Shown here: in pieces, positions 7,733-17,270 of the stretch | How positions within the stretch are numbered: the first letter of the stretch is position 1 | Layout: each line of letters begins with the position of its first letter | Position numbers and translations under genes: made by a program | The notes under the pieces: generated by a model | Seen by the model: the letters and a program-made list of their open reading frames with translations, nothing else | Told to the model about the DNA's origin: nothing | Database searches by the model: none | NCBI RefSeq assembly: GCF_008369935.1 | Contig: NZ_VTUZ01000006.1 | Location: 1 to 64,000, forward strand | Reading direction: 5' to 3' | Source of the DNA: Paraburkholderia panacisoli | Lineage (GTDB): Bacteria > Pseudomonadota > Gammaproteobacteria > Burkholderiales > Burkholderiaceae | DNA length: 64,000 nt

Positions 7733-8371
7733 TCAGTGCACCGCCGCGGACAAGCCCGCCGACGACGCCGCGCCGCTCACCCCTGCACCATTGCCCACCG
7801 GCACGGTAAAGGAGTTGGTCCAGTAGCCGGGCGCGGCGCAACGGTCAGCCTCGCATGTACCGGCGCGCGTATCCGGATGCGCGCCCGCGTCTTGCTGTGA
7901 CACGACCGCTGCAAAGTCGTCGACGCGCAAGTTCACCTTTTGCGCGTACGCCTGCGATCCACCGTAGTTCTTGAGCGCCGCGTTCAGGTCGCCATTGGCC
8001 GAGCGCATGTAGCCGTACAGGATGGCCGAACCCGCTTCGATGTTCGCGGTGGGCTCGGTGAGGTCCTTGACGTTCCTCAGCAGCCCGCGATGAGCTTGCG
8101 GCACGACCTGCATCAGCCCGGTTGCGCCGTTGGCGCCCTTGGCCTTTTCCTTGAAGCGGGATTCGATCGAAATGATGGCCAGCAGAAGCGCCGGCGGGAG
8201 GGAGTATTTGGATGCGGCGGACTGCACCGCGTCGGAAATCGCTTGAGCTTTTTCCTTTGCCAGACCGAACTTGTGCGTCAGATAGGCGGACATGCGTTCG
8301 GTGTTTTCGTCGGCCGTCGCGGTTTGCATCAGGCCGAGCGAAAGCACGATCAGGCAAAGTAACCGGCTCAT
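7733..8371 (-). CDS. Lytic transglycosylase, small SLT-domain protein
   Basis: 212 residues from the ATG at 8371. The signal peptide is at residues 1-20 (MSRLLCLIVLSLGLMQTATA). The SLT/lysozyme-like fold has catalytic Glu70 in SIESRF, GATGLMQVVPQAH, AGSAILYGYM and LKNYGGSQAYAQ. It cleaves peptidoglycan between MurNAc and GlcNAc, leaving an anhydro end, in the periplasm. Downstream of the fold is a 45-residue tail with two Cys, likely disulfide-bonded. Such small transglycosylases often serve assembly of envelope-spanning machines; no partner is adjacent. Confidence 0.87.
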   Translation of the reverse strand: MSRLLCLIVLSLGLMQTATADENTERMSAYLTHKFGLAKEKAQAISDAVQSAASKYSLPPALLLAIISIESRFKEKAKGANGATGLMQVVPQAHRGLLRNVKDLTEPTANIEAGSAILYGYMRSANGDLNAALKNYGGSQAYAQKVNLRVDDFAAVVSQQDAGAHPDTRAGTCEADRCAAPGYWTNSFTVPVGNGAGVSGAASSAGLSAAVH

Positions 8372-8485
8372 AACGGAAGACGGAAAAAAGGGAGGGTTCA
8401 CGCATTATAGCGCCGCCTCGTCAAGACGCTCCTGTTGACCGGAATTTCTCTTTTTAAATCAAGGCCAACAGGAATTCTGCATGCT

Positions 8486-9757
8486 TTACCTTGAACGCTT
8501 CGCGTTCAAGACGTAGTCGTCGTTGAGCGTGGTGAGGAAGGCGGCGACATCGTCGATATCCTGCTCGGACCACACCGGGCGCTCGCCAGCTTTGCGCGTG
8601 AGTGGCTCGTCCGTCGTGTCGACGTTCACGCGTAAAGCGACCGGCAAGTCGTTGAACTTGTCGACTTTGCCGTGCGCATCCTTCGGATACCACTTCGCCG
8701 GGTTGGTGTCGCGCTGCACGTAGAAACGCAACGCGTCCTTCAACGTGTGAAAGCGGCCGTTATGGAAAAACACGTGACGGGTCGCGGTATTGCGCAGCGA
8801 GACGGACTTGAAAAGTCCGCAGTTGGTTTTGTCGCTCGACTGATCGGTGCGGATCGGCCCGCACAAACCCATGTCGAAGTACTTCGGATCGGCATTCGCG
8901 CGCAACTCGGCATTACGTGGCACGCCGAGCGCCTGGAAATTGAAATCGGTGAACAACGGGTGGGCGCCGTTGACCCCCGGCTGGTCGATGTGACACGACG
9001 CGCAATTGCCGCCCGCCGGGTTGTCGAACAGCTTTTTGCCTCGTAATTCTTGTGCCGTTAGTTGCACTTTTCCATCGAGATAGTAATCGAACTTGCTGGT
9101 GTACGGACGGAAACTCGGGTCTTCCAGCTCGAAGCGTTCGATCGCATACATCGCCTGCGTGAACGCCTTGGTGGGGTCGGCAAAGATGTTCTGGCCGAAC
9201 ACTTCCTTGAAGCGCGCCGCGTACGGCGTGCGCTGCAGCTTGGCGAGCACCGCGTCGGGATCCTTGTTCGCCATCTCGTTCGGATTGAACAGCGGGAAGC
9301 TCGCCTGGTCGTGCAGCTTATTGAAGCGGCCGTCCCAGCCGAAGCCGCCCATCGGCGCGTTGTCCGTTTCGCTGAGCCGTTCGGACAGGCTCGCCGCCTG
9401 CGGATGACTCCAGATCGGCGTGCGGTTGAGCACGTAGCGCAGGCTCGGCACGGCGCGCGTGCCTTGCGAGCGCATGTCCGCCCCACCGAGCTGCGCCGCG
9501 AGGCCGTTGGGCGGCCCATACGCGTGCGACGGGCTGTGACAGCTCGCGCACGACATCTTGCCCGAGGCCGACAACGACGCGTCGAAGAACATCAGCTTGC
9601 CGAGCGCGGCGGCATCGCTATACGTCGTCGGCGCCGTATCGACAGGCGCCGCTGCCGCGGCCTGGACACCTGACAGCAGCGCCGCATTGAGCAGAACAGC
9701 GAGCGCCGCGCGCCGCGCGCCGAAGCGCGTGGTGAACCGAGTTACAGAAAACAGCAT
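8486..9757 (-). CDS. Di-heme cytochrome c peroxidase family protein
   Basis: 423 residues. An N-terminal signal peptide (about 1-37) precedes two heme c sites, CASCH at 70-74 and CASCH at 252-256, spaced as in the CcpA/MauG family, so a periplasmic location is expected. PSLRYVLNRTPIW and GGFGWDGR are typical family segments. The family reduces hydrogen peroxide with electrons from small cytochromes, or oxidises protein targets. It starts 9 bases after the phosphoesterase gene ends and is probably in its operon. Confidence 0.88.
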   Translation of the reverse strand: MLFSVTRFTTRFGARRAALAVLLNAALLSGVQAAAAAPVDTAPTTYSDAAALGKLMFFDASLSASGKMSCASCHSPSHAYGPPNGLAAQLGGADMRSQGTRAVPSLRYVLNRTPIWSHPQAASLSERLSETDNAPMGGFGWDGRFNKLHDQASFPLFNPNEMANKDPDAVLAKLQRTPYAARFKEVFGQNIFADPTKAFTQAMYAIERFELEDPSFRPYTSKFDYYLDGKVQLTAQELRGKKLFDNPAGGNCASCHIDQPGVNGAHPLFTDFNFQALGVPRNAELRANADPKYFDMGLCGPIRTDQSSDKTNCGLFKSVSLRNTATRHVFFHNGRFHTLKDALRFYVQRDTNPAKWYPKDAHGKVDKFNDLPVALRVNVDTTDEPLTRKAGERPVWSEQDIDDVAAFLTTLNDDYVLNAKRSR

Positions 9758-9766
9758 CGGATCGCT

Positions 9767-10993
9767 TTACAGGTTCGTGAAAATGTCGCTGCCGAAGCCG
9801 ACCAGACCGGCCTGCCCTGCATAACCCAGGTGATCCAGTTGGAAGATGTCTTCGATGCTCTTGAGCATCGAGTAGTGGTTGTACTGCACCGTCGACACCG
9901 TGCCTGGCTTGATGAACTTCGAGATCATGACCGCACCGGTCTGGTCGCCGCCGAAGCTTTGCTTGGTCAGGTTGATCGTCATGCCCTTGTAGGCGAGCGA
10001 CGAGGTTTGCGGGAAGGCGCCAAGGTTCGGGCCCGGCTGCTGGCTACAGCAGGCGGTGCCCGCGAAGATCAGATCTTCCTCCTTGGCCGACGCAGTGACG
10101 GTCGCGTAGCTGCTTTCGTCGAAGTTGATGATCAGCAGGCCGTCCTTCTGGAACGCGGCCGACGCGGTGATGACAGGCACCCATTTCTTCAGGAACTCGT
10201 CGGCGCTTGTCAGGCCGCCCGGCTGACCATTCACGCAAGGCGCGTCGTGGCCGTCGTCGCAGGTGTTCGGCGTGATCAGGTTGAAGTTCGCTGTTGTGTC
10301 GATCGACTTCAGGTCGTTGGTCAGGTTGTCGAGATTGACGACGTTCTTTGCGCAATCCGGCGAATCGATGATCGAGTGGAAATACACGAACGGATCGTGG
10401 CGCGTCGCGTACTGGTCGCCAAGCGGCACGGCTGCGCTGGGCGCTTCCTGGGTGTTCGTGAGGTCGGTCGTGTTGAGCGTCGGGTGGCCGCAGGTTGCCG
10501 CTTCGCGTGCCGGGTCGTTGCCCATGTCGCCTTCGTAGCCCTTCCACGTGTAGCCGGCTGCCTTCAACTGGTCAGGCAGCGTCTTGACGCTCGCGGGGTA
10601 TACGCAACCCGTACCGATCGCCTGGCCGTCGGCGGTCCTGCCGGTCAGCTTGTAATCGGAGTACGTGGTGCAGTCGTTATCGGTGTCGAGCGTGGGCGCC
10701 TGACCGCTGATCATCGAAATGTAGTTATCGAGACTCACGTGTCCGGTGCCGTAGTACTGCTGCACCATCGCACCTTGCGACGCGAGCGTTTGCGACAGAT
10801 ACGGCGCCTTGCTGTTCGCGCCGAACGTGGTCGCGTAGTTTTCGTTTTCGAGCGTGATGATGAAGACGTGCCTGATTTGCTGCTGTCCGGTCGTCTGGAG
10901 CGAGGACGACGAGCCGCAAGCCGCGACGATCAGTCCGATCAGGGTCGCGCAAACGACCGTGAGAAATACACGCAATCCGTTGCGTTGTGTCAT
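9767..10993 (-). CDS. Lipoprotein phosphoesterase (AcpA/phospholipase C-like, PF04185 type)
   Basis: 408 residues from the ATG at 10993. A lipobox IVAACGSSS near residues 25-33 predicts an envelope-anchored lipoprotein. RHVFIITLENENYATTFG carries the metal-binding/nucleophile region of the phosphoesterase family, and LIINFDESS is the second metal-binding segment. FKYIKPGTVSTVQ-like residues and HYSMLKSIEDIF close the domain. The family includes acid phosphatases and phospholipases C; the substrate is not known. It is the first gene of a two-gene unit with the peroxidase. Confidence 0.83.
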   Translation of the reverse strand: MTQRNGLRVFLTVVCATLIGLIVAACGSSSSLQTTGQQQIRHVFIITLENENYATTFGANSKAPYLSQTLASQGAMVQQYYGTGHVSLDNYISMISGQAPTLDTDNDCTTYSDYKLTGRTADGQAIGTGCVYPASVKTLPDQLKAAGYTWKGYEGDMGNDPAREAATCGHPTLNTTDLTNTQEAPSAAVPLGDQYATRHDPFVYFHSIIDSPDCAKNVVNLDNLTNDLKSIDTTANFNLITPNTCDDGHDAPCVNGQPGGLTSADEFLKKWVPVITASAAFQKDGLLIINFDESSYATVTASAKEEDLIFAGTACCSQQPGPNLGAFPQTSSLAYKGMTINLTKQSFGGDQTGAVMISKFIKPGTVSTVQYNHYSMLKSIEDIFQLDHLGYAGQAGLVGFGSDIFTNL

Positions 10994-11299
10994 GTTCTTT
11001 TTGCCCTTTGGGGTATGTTTTATTTGCGGGCCAGACTGTAGGGAACGTGTATGACGTATGTGTGAATGTCGCAACACATCTGTAATAAAGCGTCATCGGT
11101 GCGCTGCATACGCTCGACGCTGAGTCGATCCGCCTGGCTGCCAGGCCGCGCAGCCTTTGGATGACGGTTGCGTGGCCGGTTGAAGCCGCCCGGATTTGAG
11201 ACAATGAGCACCGCCCGCGAGTGTCGCTCCGGGACAACCGGGTGTAGCCTTGACGTCTCACGCAGGTGCCGACCCATTGAACAAGAGATGTTTTCAGGT
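10994..11299. other. Intergenic region upstream of the phosphoesterase
   Basis: About 300 bp between divergent genes. It holds alternating GTATG/CATAC motifs around 11045-11060 and an AT-rich CTGTAATAAAGC near 11080. It should hold both promoters. I see no gene and no clear -35/-10 pair. Confidence 0.45.
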
Positions 11300-11560
11300 A
11301 TGAGCAAGACCGCTTTTATTCCCAGCGTGCCCGGCACGTCGGAGGACGATTTCGAAGTGTCGGCGACGTCGAAGCTGGCCGGCTACCGGCGTTTTTTCGG
11401 CGTGTTGAAAGTGGTGCGGACCACCGATGGCCGCGTGCTGTTTCCTTTCGACGGCGCACCCGAACTCGGTCCGTACGCGACCAAGCTGGAAGCGATCGCG
11501 GCAGCCCAGGTGTACGGCGAGCACATCGTGACCAGCGACCTCGCGCGTCCGGAGTTGTAG
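11300..11560 (+). CDS. Small conserved hypothetical protein
   Basis: 86 residues from the ATG at 11300; an alternative ATG at 11288 adds MFSG. It has a Ser/Thr N-terminus followed by a compact region with SKLAGYRRFFGVLKVVRT, VLFPFDGAPELGPYATKLEA and YGEHIVTSDL, which reads like a small alpha/beta cytoplasmic domain. There is no signal peptide or catalytic motif. The family is unrecognised. It is followed after 62 bp by another plus-strand gene. Confidence 0.65.
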   Translation: MSKTAFIPSVPGTSEDDFEVSATSKLAGYRRFFGVLKVVRTTDGRVLFPFDGAPELGPYATKLEAIAAAQVYGEHIVTSDLARPEL

Positions 11561-11622
11561 ACGCGGGCGTGCGGAGAGTTGTTGGTCGATTACGCCTCGT
11601 ACGATCGTTTCGGGAGCGACGA

Positions 11623-12243
11623 ATGACCTGTCTGCGCGCAAAGAGCTTATTGGCCACGGGGTCGTGGAAACTCGCGGTGCCAAAGTTCGTGCTGATGGTG
11701 GCGCTGATGGCAACATTCAGCGAAACCGGGTTCGCGCAGGATGAAGACGCCTATCGCAACGCCGCGCAAACGGCGCTCAAACAAGCCGACATGATTCACG
11801 CGCAGGTTCGCGTAGCCGCGATCAATGCCGCCACCAATAGCGTGACGCTGCGTGGTCCGCACGGCAATCTCGCGGACGTGGACGTGAATCCGGCGGTGGC
11901 CGACGTGAGCCGGCTGCGGGTCGGCGACAGGTTGAACGTGGCTTATCAGCAGGCACTGCTGCTCCACATCGACAAGCTCGCGACCCAAGGTGTGCGGGAG
12001 CGGGTCGAGACGACCGTGGCGATTCCGGCGTCGGCGGGGTTTGTGTCGTCAGCGCATAGGGTACGGGTGGTCGCGACGGTGACGAAGATCGATCGCACGA
12101 ACCGTCTAGTCACGTTGCGTGGACCGAGGCATCGGCAGGTGCTGCGCGCGGCCAGCGATATTCCGCTCGATGAGTTGAAAGTCGGCGACAGCATACGCGC
12201 CGAGTTCGTTTCGGCTGTGGCAGTGGAATTGGTGAGGGATTGA
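11623..12243 (+). CDS. Exported protein with two repeated small beta domains
   Basis: 206 residues from the ATG at 11623. An N-terminal hydrophobic signal ends near SETGFAQ. The mature part holds two related units of about 60 residues. The first is VRVAAINAATNSVTLRGP ... RLRVGDRLNVAY, and the second is VVATVTKIDRTNRLVTLRGP ... ELKVGDSIRAEF. Each looks like an OB-like beta barrel, so an internal duplication is likely. It is probably periplasmic; function unknown. A long perfect terminator hairpin follows. Confidence 0.75.
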   Translation: MTCLRAKSLLATGSWKLAVPKFVLMVALMATFSETGFAQDEDAYRNAAQTALKQADMIHAQVRVAAINAATNSVTLRGPHGNLADVDVNPAVADVSRLRVGDRLNVAYQQALLLHIDKLATQGVRERVETTVAIPASAGFVSSAHRVRVVATVTKIDRTNRLVTLRGPRHRQVLRAASDIPLDELKVGDSIRAEFVSAVAVELVRD

Positions 12244-12251
12244 GTCCGCAA

Positions 12252-12294
12252 AGAAACACAGCCCGGTCTGGATGGACCGGGCTGTGTTTCTTTT
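12252..12294. terminator. Strong bidirectional terminator
   Basis: A 17-bp perfect stem (arms 12252-12268 and 12275-12291, core ACAGCCCGGTC) has a 6-nt loop and is followed by four T on the plus strand. It ends the gene at 11623-12243 and may also stop glmS transcription coming from the right. Confidence 0.88.
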
Positions 12295-12396
12295 CAGCGT
12301 TAAAGCCGTCGGGATGCGGTGGTTGTGGCAGCGGCGAGAGAGAAAGCGGTCGGCAAACTATTCAAACGAGGCAAAAAAAGCCAACCGCCGCCCCCT

Positions 12397-14214
12397 TCAC
12401 TCCACCGTCACAGATTTCGCCAGATTCCGCGGCTTATCCACATCCGTGCCCCGAGCACACGCCGTGTGATACGCCAGCAATTGCAGCGGCACCACGTGCA
12501 GAATCGGCGACAACAAGCCATAGTGCTCCGGCATCCGGATCACATGGAGCCCTTCATCGTTGACGATCTTCGTATCCGCATCCGCGAACACATACAACTG
12601 ACCGCCACGCGCGCGCACTTCCTGAATATTCGACTTCAGCTTCTCCAGCAACGCGTCATTCGGCGCGACCGTCACCACCGGCATCGCTTCGGTCACGAGC
12701 GCGAGCGGCCCGTGCTTCAACTCGCCGGCCGGATAAGCCTCGGCGTGAATATACGAAATCTCCTTGAGCTTCAGCGCGCCTTCGAGCGCGATCGGGTAAT
12801 GCATGCCGCGCCCGAGGAACAGCGCATGTTCCTTGCGCGAAAACTCTTCCGACCAAGCGATGATCTGCGGCTCCAGCGCCAGCACGCTATTGAGCGCAGC
12901 GGGCAAATGGCGCAGTTGCTTCAGGTAGCCCGATTCCTGCTCGTCGCTCAGATGCCCGCGCAGCTTCGCAAGCGTGGCCGCCAGCACGAACAGCGCGACC
13001 AGTTGCGTGGTGAACGCCTTGGTCGATGCCACGCCGATCTCGCGGCCTGCGTGCGTCAGGAACGACAACTCCGTCTGACGCACCATCGCGCTCGTGCCGA
13101 CGTTGCACACCGCCAGCGTGTGCTTGTGGCCGAGCGACTGCGCATGCTTGAGCGCCGCGAGCGTATCCGCCGTCTCGCCCGACTGCGAGATCACCACCAC
13201 CAGCGACTTCGGATTCGGCACCGACTCACGGTAGCGATACTCGCTGGCAATTTCCACCTGGGTCGGAATCTTCGCGATCGATTCGAGCCAGTACTTCGCG
13301 GTCAGCCCCGAGTAGTAGCTCGTGCCGCACGCAAGAATCAGCAAGCTGTCGATCTGCGCGAACGCGTCGGCCGCGCCCTCGCCGAAAATCGACGTGTCGA
13401 ACGACTCCGTTTGCGGGATCGTGTCGGTGATCGCGCGCGGCTGCTCGAAGATTTCCTTCTGCATGAAGTGCCGATACGGGCCGAGTTCGACCGCGCCGCC
13501 ATAGGCCGCCACCTGACGCACCTCGCGTTGCGCATCGTTGCCGTCGCGATCGGCGATCCGCACGCCGTCGAGCGACAGTTCGCACACGTCGCCTTCCTCG
13601 AGGAAGATGAAGCGTTCGGTGCTGCCCGCGAGCGCCAGCGCGTCCGACGCGAGGAAGTTCTCGCCGTCGCCGAGCCCCACCACCAGCGGCGAGCCCTGGC
13701 GTGCGCCGACCACCGTGTTCGGCTGATCCTTGTGCAGCACCGCGATCGCATACGCGCCGTGCAATTGCGTGATGGCTTCACGCACGGCGGTGAACAGATC
13801 GCCGCGATACACGCTGTGGATCAGGTGCGCGATAACCTCTGTGTCGGTTTGCGAGACGAACCTGTAGCCCTTGCCGCGCAGCATTTCGCGCAGCGACTCG
13901 TAATTCTCGATGATCCCGTTGTGTACCAACGCGACCGTGTCTTTCGAGAAGATCGGGTGGGCGTTGTCCGTCACCGGCGCGCCGTGCGTCGCCCAGCGCG
14001 TATGCGCGATACCCGTGCGGCCTTTGAGAGGACCCTCGTGCACCTGAGCGTCGAGATCGGCGACGCGTGCCACGCTGCGGGCGCGGACCGGCCCGTTCTC
14101 GCCCAGCACTGCGACACCGCATGAATCGTAGCCACGGTACTCCAGGCGCCGCAATCCTTCGATCAGGACGGAAACAATATTACGTTGCGCAACCGCGCCG
14201 ACAATGCCACACAT
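12397..14214 (-). CDS. glmS: Glutamine--fructose-6-phosphate aminotransferase
   Basis: 605 residues, normal length. It begins MCGIVGA, so Cys2 becomes the N-terminal nucleophile of the glutaminase domain (residues 1-~220). The C-terminal half has two SIS sugar-isomerase domains ([24 protein letters not shown]), and the protein ends LAKSVTVE. It makes glucosamine-6-phosphate from fructose-6-phosphate and glutamine, the entry to peptidoglycan and LPS amino sugars. It lies 60 bp downstream of glmU and is probably co-transcribed with it. Confidence 0.97.
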   Translation of the reverse strand: MCGIVGAVAQRNIVSVLIEGLRRLEYRGYDSCGVAVLGENGPVRARSVARVADLDAQVHEGPLKGRTGIAHTRWATHGAPVTDNAHPIFSKDTVALVHNGIIENYESLREMLRGKGYRFVSQTDTEVIAHLIHSVYRGDLFTAVREAITQLHGAYAIAVLHKDQPNTVVGARQGSPLVVGLGDGENFLASDALALAGSTERFIFLEEGDVCELSLDGVRIADRDGNDAQREVRQVAAYGGAVELGPYRHFMQKEIFEQPRAITDTIPQTESFDTSIFGEGAADAFAQIDSLLILACGTSYYSGLTAKYWLESIAKIPTQVEIASEYRYRESVPNPKSLVVVISQSGETADTLAALKHAQSLGHKHTLAVCNVGTSAMVRQTELSFLTHAGREIGVASTKAFTTQLVALFVLAATLAKLRGHLSDEQESGYLKQLRHLPAALNSVLALEPQIIAWSEEFSRKEHALFLGRGMHYPIALEGALKLKEISYIHAEAYPAGELKHGPLALVTEAMPVVTVAPNDALLEKLKSNIQEVRARGGQLYVFADADTKIVNDEGLHVIRMPEHYGLLSPILHVVPLQLLAYHTACARGTDVDKPRNLAKSVTVE

Positions 14215-14274
14215 GGCCTATTCCTTTTCAGTGCCGGGTTTCAAGGAGCGCGCTGGGCGCGCGCGTCGTGCCCA

Positions 14275-15636
14275 TCAGCTCTTCTTCTTGCTCGGGCGTA
14301 CATAGCCCGTCTTGCTGGTTTGCGTCTTGTCGTTCAAGACCAGTGCGTCGGCTTCGACGTCCTTCCAGACCGTGGTGCCCGCCGCGATCGTCGCGCCGCG
14401 CTTCACCCGGACCGGCGCAACCAGTTGCGTATCGGAACCGACGAACACGTCGTCCTCGATGATCGTGCGAAATTTGTTCGCGCCGTCGTAGTTGCAGGTA
14501 ATGGTACCCGCGCCGATATTCACACGCGCGCCGATGTCCGCATCGCCGATGTACGTGAGGTGGTTCGCTTTCGAACCGTGGCCCAGCACCGCGTTCTTCA
14601 CCTCGACGAAATTGCCGACATGCGACTCGTCCTGCAGCGACGCGCCGGGCCGCAAGCGCGCATACGGTCCGAGCACGACGTTCGCGCCGACCTCGGCGCC
14701 TTCGATATGCGTGAACGCATCGACGCGCGTACCGGCGCCCAGGCTCGCGTTGCGGATCACGCAGTTCGGCCCGATCGTGACGTTGTCGGCCAGCGTCACG
14801 CAGCCTTCGAACACGCAGTTCACGTCGATCGACACGTCGCGGCCGCATTCGAGCGTGCCGCGCACGTCGACGCGCGCCGGATCGGCCAGCGTCACGCCCG
14901 CGACCAGCAACGCGTCGGCGACGTTGTGCTGATGGATCCGTTCGAGTTCGGCAAGCTGCTGCTTGCTGTTCACGCCGAGCGTTTCCCACTCATCGTCCGG
15001 CTGCGTGGTGACGACTTCGAGCCCGGCTTCGATCGCCATCTCGACCGCATCGGTCAGATAGAACTCGCCCTGCGCGTTGTCGTTTTTCAATGCGGCGAGC
15101 CAGTCGGCGAGGCGCTCGGTCGGCGCGACGATGATGCCGGTGTTGATCTCGGCAATCAGCAACTGCTCGGCGTTCGCGTCCTTCTGTTCGACGATGCGCT
15201 GCACCTTGCCGTGCGAATCGCGCACGATGCGCCCGTAACCGGACGGGTCGTCGAGCGTGACGGTGAGCACGCCATAGCCGCCCTGCCCGGCACGCCCGGT
15301 CAGCGCGTGCAGCGTGCTCGCGCGCGTGAGCGGCACGTCGCCGTACAGCACCAGCGTGGGCGCGGACGGATCGAGCAGCGGCAGTGCCTGCTGCACCGCG
15401 TGGCCCGTGCCGAGCTGTTGCTCCTGCACGGCGAATTGAATGTCCGGCGCGGCAACCGCCTCGCGCACGGCTTCGGCGCCATGACCGATCACGACCACCA
15501 GACGCGCAGGCTTGAGCGCGCGAGCCGTGTCGATGACATGAGCAAGTAGTGGCCGGCCGGCCAGAGGATGGAGCACCTTGGGAAGCGCGGACCGCATGCG
15601 CTTGCCGGTGCCTGCCGCCAAAATCACGATGTTCAT
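14275..15636 (-). CDS. glmU: Bifunctional N-acetylglucosamine-1-P uridylyltransferase / glucosamine-1-P acetyltransferase
   Basis: 453 residues, as in other bacteria. The N-terminal uridylyltransferase has LAAGTGKRM near residue 6. A C-terminal left-handed beta-helix has hexapeptide repeats ([20 protein letters not shown]) for acetyl transfer, and the tail is basic. It acts in the cytoplasm to make UDP-GlcNAc. It is directly upstream of glmS, which supplies the precursor after glmM action; glmM is not here. Confidence 0.97.
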   Translation of the reverse strand: MNIVILAAGTGKRMRSALPKVLHPLAGRPLLAHVIDTARALKPARLVVVIGHGAEAVREAVAAPDIQFAVQEQQLGTGHAVQQALPLLDPSAPTLVLYGDVPLTRASTLHALTGRAGQGGYGVLTVTLDDPSGYGRIVRDSHGKVQRIVEQKDANAEQLLIAEINTGIIVAPTERLADWLAALKNDNAQGEFYLTDAVEMAIEAGLEVVTTQPDDEWETLGVNSKQQLAELERIHQHNVADALLVAGVTLADPARVDVRGTLECGRDVSIDVNCVFEGCVTLADNVTIGPNCVIRNASLGAGTRVDAFTHIEGAEVGANVVLGPYARLRPGASLQDESHVGNFVEVKNAVLGHGSKANHLTYIGDADIGARVNIGAGTITCNYDGANKFRTIIEDDVFVGSDTQLVAPVRVKRGATIAAGTTVWKDVEADALVLNDKTQTSKTGYVRPSKKKS

Positions 15637-15763
15637 GGCGTCGGCAAATTCGTCAGTTTGTGGCCGACGATTCTATCATGCACCACATGGTGAAAAAGGC
15701 GCGCGGGCGGGCGCTTCTCGCCGGTGAAATAGCGCGGAAACGCCCGCCTTCCGGGCCTTTCCG

Positions 15764-16783
15764 TCATAGGTCGTCGAACTGGACGATCGAGATCGGCTTC
15801 GCCGCGCCGAGCGTTGCGCCGTCGTCGTTGCCGGTCGAACACGGCTCCTCGTCGAACGCGATATCGCCCTGCGGATCGGCTTCGCCGGTCGCGCGCAGGC
15901 CCGCGAACGGAAACAGCGTGTGATCCATCAGATGCGACGGCACGATGTTCGACAACGCGTTGAACATGTTTTCGATGCGGCCCGGAAAACGCTTTTCCCA
16001 GTCGCGGATCAGCGCCTTCATTTCCGCGCGTTTCAGGTTCGGTTGGCTACCGCACAGATTGCACGGAATGATCGGGAATTCGCGCAGCTCCGCGTACTTT
16101 TCCAGATCGGTTTCCTTCACGTAGGCGAGCGGGCGGATCACGATGTTCTTGCCGTCGTCCGATTGCAGCTTGGGCGGCATGCCCTTCAGCTTGCCGCCAT
16201 AGAACATGTTCAGCAGCAGCGTTTGCAGAATGTCGTCGCGATGATGGCCGAGCGCGATCTTGGTCGCGCCGAGTTCGCCCGCGACGCGGTACAGAATGCC
16301 GCGCCGCAGCCGCGAGCACAGCGAGCAGGTGGTTTTGCCTTCCGGCACCAGCCGCTTGACGATGCTGTAGGTGTCCTGGTTCTCGATGTGAAACGGAATG
16401 TCGAGCTGCTTCAGGTATTCGGGCAGCACGTGCTCGGGGAAGCCCGGCTGCTTCTGGTCGAGATTCACGGCGACGATGTCGAAGTTGATCGGTGCGCGTT
16501 CGCGCAGCCGCATCAGGATGTCGAGCATCGCGTAGCTGTCCTTGCCGCCCGACAGGCAGACCATCACCTTGTCGCCTTCCTCGATCATGTTGAAGTCGCC
16601 GATCGCCTCACCGACCTGGCGCGCGAGACGCTTGAACAGCTTGTTGTTCTCGTACGCTTCCTTCTGCTCGCGGCGCGTAAGCGGCGATTTGGCCTTCGCG
16701 GCGGGCACGGCGGTCTGCGTGGCGTCGATGGCGTCAGCAGTCTGGACGGCCGAGCTGTCGTTCAGGATTTCCGGAGCGTTCAT
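15764..16783 (-). CDS. ttcA: tRNA 2-thiocytidine biosynthesis protein
   Basis: 339 residues. The PP-loop ATPase motif SGGKDS is at 78-83, and the cysteine pairs Cys153/Cys156 (CSLC) and Cys241/Cys244 (CNLC) hold the Fe-S cluster and bind the sulfur. It makes 2-thiocytidine at tRNA position 32. The N-terminal 30 residues and C-terminal 30 residues are extra and low complexity. It starts 3 bases after folB stops, so the two are probably translated from one mRNA. A GC-rich hairpin followed by TTTTT lies in the 127 bp beyond its end. Confidence 0.95.
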   Translation of the reverse strand: MNAPEILNDSSAVQTADAIDATQTAVPAAKAKSPLTRREQKEAYENNKLFKRLARQVGEAIGDFNMIEEGDKVMVCLSGGKDSYAMLDILMRLRERAPINFDIVAVNLDQKQPGFPEHVLPEYLKQLDIPFHIENQDTYSIVKRLVPEGKTTCSLCSRLRRGILYRVAGELGATKIALGHHRDDILQTLLLNMFYGGKLKGMPPKLQSDDGKNIVIRPLAYVKETDLEKYAELREFPIIPCNLCGSQPNLKRAEMKALIRDWEKRFPGRIENMFNALSNIVPSHLMDHTLFPFAGLRATGEADPQGDIAFDEEPCSTGNDDGATLGAAKPISIVQFDDL

Positions 16784-16786
16784 GGC

Positions 16787-17182
16787 TCAATCCTCTTTGA
16801 TTCGGAAGACTTCGACGCCCACTGCGTCGCAGTCGGGATACACGTCCGGCTTCTCGGTCGACACGCGCGCGGCCCGCACCTGCGGATGCTCGAGCATGGT
16901 CCTGACGAGGTCGTCGCACAGCGTTTCCTGCAAGTGGATATGGCCTTGCTCGACGCGCCGCGAAATGGTGGAGCGCATGAAATCGTAGTCGACGACTTCG
17001 TTCAGCTTGTCCTGAACCGGCGTGGACAGCGCGAGCGGCACGAACAGTTCGACGTTGATCACGACGCGCTGTTCGCCGCGCTTTTCGAAATCGTGCACGC
17101 CGATATTGATGTGCACTTCGTAGTTGCGCAGAAAGAGCCGGCGGCAATCGGCGAGCCGGGGGTGCGAAAGAGCGGCAAACAT
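16787..17182 (-). CDS. folB: Dihydroneopterin aldolase
   Basis: 131 residues from the ATG at 17182; a longer frame starting at 17278 adds a non-conserved Arg/Cys-rich leader. FLRNYEVHINIGVHDFEKRGEQRVVINVEL is the family N-terminal region (split here for length: FLRNYEVHINIGV, then EKRGEQRVVINVEL). E-x-L-C-D (LQETLCDDLV) holds the helix near the active site. It cleaves 7,8-dihydroneopterin to 6-hydroxymethyl-dihydropterin plus glycolaldehyde in folate synthesis. It lies between a pteridine-reductase-like SDR and ttcA. Confidence 0.93.
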   Translation of the reverse strand: MFAALSHPRLADCRRLFLRNYEVHINIGVHDFEKRGEQRVVINVELFVPLALSTPVQDKLNEVVDYDFMRSTISRRVEQGHIHLQETLCDDLVRTMLEHPQVRAARVSTEKPDVYPDCDAVGVEVFRIKED

Positions 17183-17270
17183 GTTCGTTCCAGTCGAAAA
17201 AAGCGTGCGGAGCACGCAAAGGGGCGCTTCACTGCGCGGCGGCCGCCCGTTCAGGCAGGCCGCGCGCGCT

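Noticed and set aside
11080-11097. Pho-box-like CTGTAATAAAGCGTCATC
   Set aside because: Only the first half matches CTGTCAT; orientation and spacing do not fit the phosphoesterase gene.
12319-14124. 601-residue plus-strand frame opposite glmS
   Set aside because: Shadow of the conserved glmS gene; Arg/His/Ala composition only.
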